From: JALYZC01 sp963725645 | GTDB taxonomy: Bacteria > Actinomycetota > Thermoleophilia > Solirubrobacterales > Solirubrobacteraceae | Length of the DNA stretch: 64,000 bases | Direction of reading: 5' to 3' | Assembly (NCBI GenBank): GCA_963725645.1 | Contig: CAVRZD010000006.1 | Coordinates: 1,054,001-1,118,000, forward strand | Shown here: positions 18,576 through 26,357 of the stretch, piece after piece | Layout of the letters: each line of letters starts with the position of its first letter | How positions within the stretch are numbered: position 1 is the stretch's first letter | The notes under the pieces: model-generated | Database searches by the model: none | Seen by the model: the letters and a program-made list of their open reading frames with translations, nothing else | What the model was told of the DNA's origin: nothing | Made by a program: the position numbers and the translations under genes

Positions 18576-19205
18576 GTGACGCCACCGCTGCGCCGGGTCC
18601 TGTGGGCCGCCGGGATCGCGCTGTCCCTCGGCCTCTCGTTCATCGCCCTCGCGCAGGGCTTCAGCGACTCGTTCCCGCTGCGCCTGCTCGAGGGCGCGGC
18701 GGTGTTCGTGGCCGCCGCCTTCGTGATCGGCGCTCCCACCGTGTGGCTGGCGCTCAAGCTGGCCGACTGGAACGACCCCGAGTCCGAGCAGGAGTTCGAG
18801 CGGCTCGTCCTGCGCTCGGAGCGCCTCGCCCGCGACGACCTGGCGGTCGAACCCGACGAGTCGGAGTTCCTCGACCTCGACCCCTACGACGACGGGGAGT
18901 TCGAGGAGCTCGTGCGCGACGCGATCGACGAGCTGCCCGAGTGGGCGCAGAACGCGCTCGAGCGCAACGTCGCGGTCGTGATCTCCGACGGCGGCCGCCG
19001 CCGCCGCGCCTACGGGCTCTACCACGGCGACGGCGTCGCGCGCGACAACGTCCCGGACCGCATCGTGATCTACCGCGACACGCTCCGGCGCGACTTCGGC
19101 CACGACCCCGACGAGCTGCGCGAGCAGGTCGTGCGCACGGTGCGCCACGAGCTCGCGCATCACCTCGGCTGGGACGAGCTGGGCGTGCAGGGACTGGGGC
19201 TCTAG
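18576..19205 (+). CDS. Zincin-like metallopeptidase-family protein with N-terminal membrane hairpin
   Basis: 209 residues. Two hydrophobic helices (WAAGIALSLGLSFIALA and GAAVFVAAAFVIGAPTVWLAL) precede an acidic stretch and a small zincin domain of the DUF1025/PF06262 type ending in VRHELAHHLGWDELG, an HExxH zinc motif. The relatives are usually soluble, so the membrane anchor is unusual. The GTG at 18576 overlaps the stop of an 11-codon upstream frame starting ATG 18544; one missing base would join them. Protease activity is not proven for this family. Confidence 0.8.
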   Translation: MTPPLRRVLWAAGIALSLGLSFIALAQGFSDSFPLRLLEGAAVFVAAAFVIGAPTVWLALKLADWNDPESEQEFERLVLRSERLARDDLAVEPDESEFLDLDPYDDGEFEELVRDAIDELPEWAQNALERNVAVVISDGGRRRRAYGLYHGDGVARDNVPDRIVIYRDTLRRDFGHDPDELREQVVRTVRHELAHHLGWDELGVQGLGL

Positions 19206-19216
19206 CCCGCTTCCCC

Positions 19217-20203
19217 CTAGTCGGAACGCGCGCGCCGGGGCGGGCTCACGGTCCGGCCGTAGCCGAACGCGTCCAGCTCGGCGAGGGTCGTGCTCGCGGC
19301 CGCCTCGGCCGTACCGATCCTCGCGCGTGCGGCTGCGTACGCGCCCCGGTCCTCGGCGCGGGCGGCGGAGGCCAGTGCCCCGTAGGCGGCGGCGGCGGAT
19401 CGCAGAGCGGCGAGCAGTCGCTGATTGACCGCCGTCACGGCGTTGGGCGCCGACGCCGCGCCGACCGTCTGCGAGGCGGCCGCGTACGCGCTCGCGAGTC
19501 GGCCTGCGACCGCCGACTCGTGCGCCGACCGCTGCCCGCGCAATCCCGGTCGCTCGGTGCGTCGTACGGTGTCGAGGCGCCCGACCGCCCTCGTCACCGC
19601 GTGGGCGTAGCCGGGGCTCGGCGTGAGCGTGTAGGTCGCCGCGCCGGCCAGGTCGAGGGTCGCGACCATCCGCTCGCACTCCTCGAGGTACGCGGCCTCC
19701 CCGGCCCCGGCGTAGCACGCCACGGCCGTCGGGTGGCTCCGGCCGGGGATGCTGAAGAGCGTCAGCGGCCGGTCGAAGCCGTCGACGCGCAGCCGGTCGT
19801 AGCGATAGGCGTCGAACGCCCCGAACGTGACCACCGCCACGCGCGCCGGAGTGCGCAGCCGCGCGAGCAGGCTCGGAGGCATCGGGGAGCCGTCCGGCGC
19901 GCGCAGCTCACCGATGACCAGGCCGGCCCGCGCCGGGCCTTCGTCGGGCACCAGCGCGGCACCGTTCTTCAACTCCAGCCCCGGGACCGGCCGAGCCGCC
20001 GCGGGATGCCAGCCGCGGAAGTACTGCAGCACCGCGTCGCCCGCCACGAGGGAACTGTCCGCGCGGGGCGGCGCGTCGCGGCTGGTCGTGAGGCTGGCGG
20101 CGGCCGCGCCGAAGACCGCTGCCGCGACGCCGATGACCACCGCCAGCGCAGGGAAGCTGGCGTAGGTGATCTGAAGTCGGAGGCGAAGGACGGCGCGCTG
20201 CAT
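19217..20203 (-). CDS. Membrane-anchored extracytoplasmic protein, unknown
   Basis: 328 residues. One N-terminal transmembrane segment (ITYASFPALAVVIGVAAAVFGAAAASL) follows a short basic start. The outer part has an alpha/beta region with a CYAGAGEAAYLEECERMVATL segment and an Ala-rich helical C-terminus, and ends in RRARSD. No enzyme motif is recognised. It is the last gene of a three-gene minus-strand set (20617-22320, 20207-20632, this one) with an overlap and a 3-bp gap. Confidence 0.7.
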   Translation of the reverse strand: MQRAVLRLRLQITYASFPALAVVIGVAAAVFGAAAASLTTSRDAPPRADSSLVAGDAVLQYFRGWHPAAARPVPGLELKNGAALVPDEGPARAGLVIGELRAPDGSPMPPSLLARLRTPARVAVVTFGAFDAYRYDRLRVDGFDRPLTLFSIPGRSHPTAVACYAGAGEAAYLEECERMVATLDLAGAATYTLTPSPGYAHAVTRAVGRLDTVRRTERPGLRGQRSAHESAVAGRLASAYAAASQTVGAASAPNAVTAVNQRLLAALRSAAAAYGALASAARAEDRGAYAAARARIGTAEAAASTTLAELDAFGYGRTVSPPRRARSD

Positions 20204-20206
20204 GGC

Positions 20207-20632
20207 TCAGCCGGAGTCGTCGAAGGAGACACCGGGCGAGGGTGCCGGCGCGGGCTTGGGCGCCGGTCGTGCCACGGGCGCGGGGCGCGGTGTGGAGGCC
20301 ACCGGCGCGGGGGTCTGCGGCGCCACGGTCCGCGCCGGCACCGCCGCACGAGTCGTCGCCCGGTTCGCCGCGCGGGGCCGCGCCGGCGCCGGCGGCGCCG
20401 GTTTGGGCTCCAGCAGCGGGATCGCCGCCACCGCGCTGAGCGAATCGGGGACGCTGCCGCCGGTCGAATGCGCGATCTGCTGCGCCTGGTACCCGGGCGC
20501 GCCGCCCGCAGCGCTGCGGCCCGCTTGCGCGGCGACGAACGCCAGCGCGAACGCCGCGGCGGCAACGGCGGTGAGGCCGAGAACGCGCGAGCGCGGAACC
20601 CTGACGACGTCCCGCATCATGACGCGGGGCAC
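20207..20632 (-). CDS. Single-pass membrane protein with Pro/Ala-rich exterior
   Basis: 141 residues: basic start (RDVVRVPRSR), one transmembrane helix (VLGLTAVAAAAFALAFVAAQAG), then a Pro/Ala/Arg-rich segment with repeated PAPAPRP-like units. The low complexity suggests a wall-spanning spacer. It overlaps the Ig-repeat protein gene by 16 bp and precedes the 328-residue membrane protein by 3 bp, so the three are probably one surface complex or one export unit. Confidence 0.65.
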   Translation of the reverse strand: MPRVMMRDVVRVPRSRVLGLTAVAAAAFALAFVAAQAGRSAAGGAPGYQAQQIAHSTGGSVPDSLSAVAAIPLLEPKPAPPAPARPRAANRATTRAAVPARTVAPQTPAPVASTPRPAPVARPAPKPAPAPSPGVSFDDSG

Positions 20633-22320
20633 GCCTTCGGGGTCGACGCTCCCGGCATCAGGCAGCTGTCGGTGCGTTGGGGAGCCCGGTTGCGGCGCAC
20701 GATGAAGCGCGTGTACTTGCCGATCCGGCCCGACCTCGTAACTCGGACCTCGAGCACGACGCCCGCCCGCAGCGAGCGCGCGAAGCGCGGGAAGCTCACC
20801 AGCCGCAGGCGGGCGCTACCGGCGCGGCCCGGGGCAACACGGCTCTCACGCGCCCGTGGGCAGCTTCGCCCGCGGCAGCTCAGCAGGACCCTCGAGCCGG
20901 ACGGGGCTTCGGCGGCCAGCAGCCTGAGCTTGACCCCGCTGCGCGTGGCGCGGCCGGCGATGCGGACGATCGGGAACGGCGAGAGCAGCTGCGGCGCCGG
21001 CGGCGGGGGCGACGCGACCTTGATCGTCTGTGATGCGATCGCACTCGCGCCGCCGGCGTCGGTCACGCGCAGCGACACCCGGTGCGTGCCGGCTGTCGCG
21101 AACGACGTCCTCGCGCTGGCGCCGGCCGCGTCCGCGAAGCCCCCGTCGCCGTCGAGGTCCCACGCGAGCGAGGCGATCGGACCGTCGGGGTCGGCGGAGG
21201 TGGAGACGAACGTCACCGTCTCGCCCGTCAACGGCGAGCCTGGGACCGCGACGAACGACGCCGTCGGCGGCACGTTGGCAGGCGGGGGTGGCGGGGCGGC
21301 GGGGGTCGTGATGGTGAAGGTGTGGGCGGCGCTGGCACCGAGGTTTCCTGCCGCGTCGACCTGGGCGGCCTGGGCGGTGTAGGTGCCCGTCGGCAGGGCC
21401 GCGGCCGCCGCGCTCCAGGTCGAGCCGCTGCGCGTCGTCGTGACCGTCTGCGCGACCCCGCCGGCGGTCGTGGATCCCGTGTGGATCGTCACGGTGACGG
21501 TGGCGGAGTCCTCGGTCGCGTCGCCGGCCGCACCGCTGAGCCCCGGTGTGGTGTCGGTCGTCACGGCGCCGTCGGTGGGCTCGGCGAGCGTGACGGTCGG
21601 CGCGTGGGTGTCGAGGACGGTGGAGGCGTCCTCCGTCGCGGGCGCCGGCTCCGTGTTGCCGGCGTGGTCGGTCGCGCGGGTGTAGAAGCGGTAGGCGCCG
21701 TCGCCCTGGCCTGCGGTGAAGGCGATCGACCCGGTGGCGCCCGGGGTGTTGTCCTCTCCGACCTTGACGAAGCCGACGTCGCCGGGGCGCTTGGCGAACA
21801 GCTCGACCTTGGCCAGGCCCGAGGTTGCGTCGGTTGCGTTGTAGCCGACGTTGAACACGGTCGCGGCCTCGTGGGCGGGCAGCGCGGCGGCCGATGACGC
21901 GGGCGGCGTGACGTCAACCGTGAACGTGTGGGGCGTGCTCGCGGCCGGTCCGCCGCTGAGCACCTGCGCGGCCTGGGCGGTGTAGACGCCGTCGGCCAGC
22001 GGCGGGGCGACGCCGACCGACCACGAGCCGCCCGACTGTGTCGTCGAGGGTGACTGGACCAGGGTCCCGCTCGTGTCGAGGCCCGAATACACGTTGACGG
22101 TGACGGTGTCGGAGTCGCCGAGGTCGGTGCTCGCGGACCCACTGAACGTGGGGGCCGCGATGTTCGTGGTGCTGCCGTTCAACGGCGTGGTCAGCGTCAA
22201 CGCCGATGCATCCCCGAGGGCGATCGCCGCGCCACCGAGTCCGGCTACCGCGCTCACGAGCACTCCGATCAACGCCCAACGCAAGATGCCTTTTCCACGC
22301 TCCCTGCCCCGTCCGAACAT
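20617..22320 (-). CDS. Large surface protein with bacterial Ig-like repeats and a PKD-like domain
   Basis: 567 residues. N-terminal signal/anchor (ILRWALIGVLVSAVAGLGGAAIAL). At least two similar Ig-like modules (AAPTFSGSAS...TVTVNVYSG...YTAQAAQV and TPGLSGAAG...TVTVTIHTG...YTAQAAQV) flank a third fibronectin/Ig-like module (GAYRFYTRATDHAGNTEP). A PKD-like module follows (ASFVAVPGSPLTGETVTF, LAWDLDGDGGF, HRVSLRVTDAGG). The C-terminus has two cysteines (LLSCRGRSC) and is basic. The architecture indicates a secreted adhesion or matrix protein. Confidence 0.8.
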   Translation of the reverse strand: MFGRGRERGKGILRWALIGVLVSAVAGLGGAAIALGDASALTLTTPLNGSTTNIAAPTFSGSASTDLGDSDTVTVNVYSGLDTSGTLVQSPSTTQSGGSWSVGVAPPLADGVYTAQAAQVLSGGPAASTPHTFTVDVTPPASSAAALPAHEAATVFNVGYNATDATSGLAKVELFAKRPGDVGFVKVGEDNTPGATGSIAFTAGQGDGAYRFYTRATDHAGNTEPAPATEDASTVLDTHAPTVTLAEPTDGAVTTDTTPGLSGAAGDATEDSATVTVTIHTGSTTAGGVAQTVTTTRSGSTWSAAAAALPTGTYTAQAAQVDAAGNLGASAAHTFTITTPAAPPPPPANVPPTASFVAVPGSPLTGETVTFVSTSADPDGPIASLAWDLDGDGGFADAAGASARTSFATAGTHRVSLRVTDAGGASAIASQTIKVASPPPPAPQLLSPFPIVRIAGRATRSGVKLRLLAAEAPSGSRVLLSCRGRSCPRARESRVAPGRAGSARLRLVSFPRFARSLRAGVVLEVRVTRSGRIGKYTRFIVRRNRAPQRTDSCLMPGASTPKACPAS

Positions 22321-22445
22321 ACGAGCCGGGGCGCAGTGTAGACGACCTTTTGCGCGGTACCGCCAGGGATTTCAACGCTCTGACACGGCCTGCGCTGACC
22401 GTCAATCCGGAGCATCGACGGCGGCTATCTCGGCTAATCGCCGCC

Positions 22446-24164
22446 CTATCCCGGCCGGACGCGTAGGCGCAGCGTGGTACCGCGGCCCGCCGCGTCGGTC
22501 ACGCGCGGGGCAAACCCGAACCGCACGATCCGGCGCGTGCGCGCCGAGCCCAGCTTCCGCGCCAGCGAGCGGCTGGGCGTCAACCCGATCCAGCGAATCC
22601 TCAGCGTGGTCGCGCCGCCGCGGCGGCCGAGGTCGAGCGAGAGCGTGCGACCGCGCAGCTTGAGCAGGCGCGTGGCGATGCGCCTGCCGCCGGCCGTCGC
22701 GACGATCCGGGCGAGTCCGCGCCGGCCGCCCAGCGCGGTCACGCCGCCGGGGAGCGCGAGGCGCAGCTTGCGCAGGAGCGCGGCGCCGCGGCCCGCACCG
22801 AAGCTGGCGCGCAGCGTTCCGATCCCGCGGCGGAAGCCCAGGGACACGGTCCCCTTGGGCTTGGTGGCGCGGCCGCAGCCCGTCGACGGCAGCGGGGCGT
22901 TGACGTTGAGCACGCGCCCGGACTGCGCGGTGAGCGTCGCCGCCGCGACGACGGCGCCGCCGGGGCGGCACAGGTCGTCGTCGCTGGTGAGCAGGCCAGT
23001 CGAGCGATCCAAGGTGAGGTCGAATCTCGAGAGTGGGACGTCGGGCAGGCCGTCGAAGGTCGTGGCCACACCATTGGAGATGTCGACGTTCCCGTCGAGT
23101 TTGAGCGCCAGGGCGCCGGTGAACACGACCAGCAGCTTGGGCAGGCCCGTCGTGGTCGCGGCGAGGAAGACCTTCCCGCCCAGCGGTGCCGCGAGCAGCG
23201 GGGACACCGTGCGGGCGCTCCCGACGCGGCTGGAATCAGGGCAGCCGCCCGCCGAGGCCTGCTGCTCGAGCGTGCAGGCCTTGTTGAGGACGGCGGTATT
23301 CGAGGAGAGCGTCTTGGGCAGCCGCACGACCGCGGTGCGCAGGTTGGCCTGTCCGGGGGGCAGCACGATCGTGGACTGGACGCCGACGGGCTTGCTCGGG
23401 GTCGCGCCGGCCGTCGTGGCGACGGAGCCCTGGAGCTGCGGTGCGAAGGCCAGGCTGGAACAGCCCGTGGGGGTGAACCCGCCCGAGGCCGACGCCGACC
23501 CGGGCGCGTCATAGGAGGTGATCGTGGTGTTTGCGATCGCCTGCCGGCAGGAGGTCGGGTTGCTCACGAACGGTCCGTGGGCGACCGAGCCGTTGAGCGT
23601 GAGCTTGAGCCGATCCATCCGAATGTCGAAGCCGCCGGCCTTGCGCGGCAGGTTGTCGAACGTGGTCGACAGGCCGAAGTTCGTGTCGGGCCCGACCGTC
23701 ACCGGCGACTGCAGGAAGATCTTGTCGAGCGGCTGCCCGAGCAGCACCGGGCGGACGATGATGCCCAGGCGCGCCGGCTCGGAGCCGGTGGGGGCGAGGT
23801 TGTAGACATCGCCGGCCGAGTCCTGGCTGACGACGACCACGGTGGCCGTGACAGTGGTCGTGCCGACCTTCGAGTCGGCCGGGCAGTTGTCCTGGGCGAA
23901 GGCGGCCTGGGAGCAGCGGCCCGCGGAACCGGGGTCGCCCACGAGGCCCTGCGGCAGGACCACGCGCAGGGACTTCACGTCGTCGGTGTCCGGATTCGCC
24001 GCCAGCGAGGTGTCCACGACCAGGTTGGGGTGGCCCCCCGCCTGCGTGGTGGACGGCGTCACGCTGAAGCTCGTGATGGATACGGCGGCGCTCGCCGTGC
24101 CGGGCAATGTTGCCGTCGCCGCCGCTGCCAGGGCGAGGGCGCGGACGGCGCGTCGAAGGGACAT
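22446..24164 (-). CDS. Secreted protein with repeated C-x(9-13)-CP-x2-S-x-V module
   Basis: 572 residues with a signal peptide (AVRALALAAAATATLPGTASA). Two similar halves each contain a Cys pair followed by CPxxSxVG: GRCSQAAFAQDNCPADSKVG (about 82-101) and, near 300, KACTLEQQASAGGCP then DSSRVG. Beta-strand-rich segments (SLRVVLPQGLVGDP; TAVVRLPKTLSSN) precede each. The C-terminus is basic and Gly/Arg-rich. A shorter relative of the module is encoded at 53424-54182. The start is the ATG with GGAGG five bases upstream, not the earlier ATG at 24176. Function unknown; I infer a Thermoleophilia-type exported family. Confidence 0.7.
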   Translation of the reverse strand: MSLRRAVRALALAAAATATLPGTASAAVSITSFSVTPSTTQAGGHPNLVVDTSLAANPDTDDVKSLRVVLPQGLVGDPGSAGRCSQAAFAQDNCPADSKVGTTTVTATVVVVSQDSAGDVYNLAPTGSEPARLGIIVRPVLLGQPLDKIFLQSPVTVGPDTNFGLSTTFDNLPRKAGGFDIRMDRLKLTLNGSVAHGPFVSNPTSCRQAIANTTITSYDAPGSASASGGFTPTGCSSLAFAPQLQGSVATTAGATPSKPVGVQSTIVLPPGQANLRTAVVRLPKTLSSNTAVLNKACTLEQQASAGGCPDSSRVGSARTVSPLLAAPLGGKVFLAATTTGLPKLLVVFTGALALKLDGNVDISNGVATTFDGLPDVPLSRFDLTLDRSTGLLTSDDDLCRPGGAVVAAATLTAQSGRVLNVNAPLPSTGCGRATKPKGTVSLGFRRGIGTLRASFGAGRGAALLRKLRLALPGGVTALGGRRGLARIVATAGGRRIATRLLKLRGRTLSLDLGRRGGATTLRIRWIGLTPSRSLARKLGSARTRRIVRFGFAPRVTDAAGRGTTLRLRVRPG

Positions 24165-24254
24165 CCCAACCTCCATGTGGTTCCCGCGGGGGTGAAAACG
24201 TAGCGAAGCGCATAGGATTCGGCGCCATTCCGCCCGACCAAGGAGACCGGATCC

Positions 24255-25448
24255 ATGCCTGAAGCCGTGATCGTCGACGCCATCCGCACCCCGATCGGGC
24301 GCGCGGTCAAGGGCTCGCTCCGCCATGTTCGCGCCGACGATCTGGCCGCGGTGCCGCTGAAGGCGCTGGTCGAGCGCAACCCCGAGGTCGACTTCGCCCA
24401 AACCGACGACATCATGATGGGCTGCGGGTTCGGCGAGGGGGAGCAGGGCTACAACATCGGCCGCAACGCCGGCCTGCTCTCCGGGATCGACCATCACGTC
24501 CCGGCCACGACCGTCAACCGCTTCTGCGCCTCCTCGCTTCAGACGCTGCGGATGGCGTTCCACGCCATCCAGTTGGGCGAGGGCGACCAGTACATCGCCT
24601 CGGGCGTCGAGGCGGTCTCGCGCGCGGGCGGCGGCGCCAACTTCGAGTTCCACCCCAAGCTCGACGGCTCGGAGAACTCCCTCTACAACGTCTACATCCC
24701 CATGGGCCTGACCGCCGAGAACGTGGCCGAGCGCTGCAGCGTGAGCCGCGAGGCGCAGGACGAGTGGGCGGTCGTGTCGCAGAACCGCGCGGTCGACGCG
24801 CAGGAGTCCGGCCACTTCGACAAGGAGATCGTGCCCGTCGACACGCCAGCGGCGACCGAGACCGACAAGGAGGGCAACGAGGTCTCCGTCGAGGCCGGCA
24901 CCGTGACCAAGGACGACGGCCCGCGGCCCGGCACGACGCTGGAGAAGCTCTCCCAGCTGCCGCCGGCGTTCAAGGAGGACGGCACCGTCACGGCCGGCAA
25001 CGCCTGCCCGCTCAACGACGGCGCGGCCGCGGTGCTCGTGATGTCCGACGAGAAGGCCAAGGCGCTGGGGCTCACGCCGCGCGCGCGGATCATCGCCTCG
25101 GCCGTTGCCGCGATCCGGCCCGAGATCATGGGCCTGGGCCCGCTACCGGCGGTCCGCGGCGTGCTCGAGCAGGCCGGAATGGCGATCGACGACATCGACG
25201 TGCTCGAGCTCAACGAGGCCTTCGCCGCCCAGGTCGTGCCGTGCAAGCAGGAGTGGGGGATCGACGACGAGAAGCTCAACCCCTTCGGCGGCGCGATCGC
25301 GCTCGGCCACCCGTTCGGCATGACGGGGGCGCGCATCATGACCACGCTCCTCAACGACCTCGAGACGCTCGACCAGACGATCGGCCTCGAGACGATGTGC
25401 GTCGCCGGTGGCATGGGCCAGGCGATGATCGTCGAGCGGTTGAACTAG
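24255..25448 (+). CDS. Thiolase (acetyl-CoA C-acyltransferase)
   Basis: 397 residues, full length for the family. The nucleophilic Cys is in NRFCASSLQTLRMA (about residue 91), followed by GVEAVSRAG, ELNEAFAAQ, the catalytic His in GGAIALGHPFGMTGAR and the second Cys in TMCVAGGMGQAM. It condenses or cleaves acyl-CoA in beta-oxidation or acetoacetyl-CoA metabolism, so it could consume the product of the acetone carboxylase after CoA activation. AAGGAGA at 24239-24245 supports the ATG; a TAGGAT at 24213-24218 may be its -10. Confidence 0.92.
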   Translation: MPEAVIVDAIRTPIGRAVKGSLRHVRADDLAAVPLKALVERNPEVDFAQTDDIMMGCGFGEGEQGYNIGRNAGLLSGIDHHVPATTVNRFCASSLQTLRMAFHAIQLGEGDQYIASGVEAVSRAGGGANFEFHPKLDGSENSLYNVYIPMGLTAENVAERCSVSREAQDEWAVVSQNRAVDAQESGHFDKEIVPVDTPAATETDKEGNEVSVEAGTVTKDDGPRPGTTLEKLSQLPPAFKEDGTVTAGNACPLNDGAAAVLVMSDEKAKALGLTPRARIIASAVAAIRPEIMGLGPLPAVRGVLEQAGMAIDDIDVLELNEAFAAQVVPCKQEWGIDDEKLNPFGGAIALGHPFGMTGARIMTTLLNDLETLDQTIGLETMCVAGGMGQAMIVERLN

Positions 25449-25460
25449 GGCTTGGCACCC

Positions 25461-25706
25461 TCGGCCGCGCTGGCTCCGGCTCGTAGACAACGAGCCTCCG
25501 CCTGCCCGGGCGGATGTGACCGGGCGGCTTCGCCGCCCTCCTGGCTTCGACTCGGCCGTGCTGGCTCCGGCTCGTAGACAACGAGCCTCCGCCTGCCCGG
25601 GCGGATGTGACCGGGCGGCTTCGCCGCCCTCCGGGCCCCGGCAGCTCCGGGCTCGTAAACAACGAGCCCTCCGCTGCGCGGGGCAGTTAGTACCGCTTCG
25701 CGGTAC
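25461..25706. repeat. Intergenic hairpin repeat, copy 1
   Basis: Two tandem 91-bp units (25461-25551 and from 25552; one mismatch in about 80 compared bases) carry a hairpin GGCTCGT-AGACA-ACGAGCC (25478-25496 and 25569-25587) and a hairpin GGGCGGC-TTC-GCCGCCC (25522-25538 and +91). A third stem GGGCTCGT-AAACA-ACGAGCCC follows (25649-25669), then a palindrome GTACCGC-TTC-GCGGTAC (25690-25706). The same order recurs at 39312-39502. The element lies between the thiolase stop and the CAP gene stop, directly downstream of the minus-strand CAP gene. No transposase is nearby. Confidence 0.85.
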
Positions 25707-25732
25707 GCCCGGCGCTTCGGTGCGGCGGCTTT

Positions 25733-26269
25733 CTAACCGCCGAAGTCGGTGGTGTACGTCGCGGCCCCGCGCACATGCGGCACCGGCGCGCCCGCCACCA
25801 ATCCGACGCCGATCTCGTGGAAGTGGCCGTTGAGGATGTTGGCTCGGTGGCCGGGGCTGTGCATCCACATCCAGACGATCGACCTCGGGGTCGCGTGCGA
25901 GCCCGAGCCCCAGGCGATGTTCTCGCCGACCGACCACGAACGCCGGCCGCGGAAGTAGCCGGCGCGCTGCAGGCGCCCGACGAAGTCGCCGTGCGCGAAG
26001 AAGTTGTGGAGGGCCATGTCGCGGCTGTGGCGCCAGGCGGCCAGCGCCAGGCGGGAGTTGGAGCGCAGGTGACCGAGGCCGTGGCGGGCGCGCTCGCGGT
26101 TGAGCAGGCACAGCGTCGTCTGCGAGAACGACGCCGCGCGGGCCGGGGTGGGCCGCGTGCTGGCGCCGGCGCAGCTCCCTCCGGCCAGCGCGGGCGCGGG
26201 CAGCGCCGCCGGCCCGGCCAGGGCGGCGGCGGCGAGGACAGGCGCGAAACGGAGGGCGGTGAAGCGCAT
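25733..26269 (-). CDS. Secreted CAP-domain (SCP/PR1) protein
   Basis: 178 residues. Signal peptide (FAPVLAAAALAGPAALPAPALA), then a CAP domain: LCLLNRERARHGLGHLRSNSRLALAAWRHSRDMA, NFFAHGDF, SVGENIAWG, IVWMWMHSPGHRANIL. His in FAHGDF, Glu in GENIAWG and His in HSPGHR are the cavity residues of the family. Bacterial CAP proteins are extracellular; no single biochemical role is established. The stop is followed by repeat copy 1. Confidence 0.88.
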   Translation of the reverse strand: MRFTALRFAPVLAAAALAGPAALPAPALAGGSCAGASTRPTPARAASFSQTTLCLLNRERARHGLGHLRSNSRLALAAWRHSRDMALHNFFAHGDFVGRLQRAGYFRGRRSWSVGENIAWGSGSHATPRSIVWMWMHSPGHRANILNGHFHEIGVGLVAGAPVPHVRGAATYTTDFGG

Positions 26270-26357
26270 GCGTACTCGTTCCGCGCATCGGTGCCCCGAG
26301 CACTCATGCTTGAAACCTCTATCCCCGCGCCTGGACGTTTGTTGGTTGTGCCGGCTG

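Noticed and set aside
22321..22445. Riboswitch upstream of the Ig/PKD protein gene
   Set aside because: The leader has a TACACT box 14 nt before the start but none of the conserved blocks of known riboswitches.
25461..25706. Insertion sequence or integron-like explanation for the hairpin repeat
   Set aside because: No transposase or integrase, no target duplication and no terminal inverted repeats around the whole element were seen.
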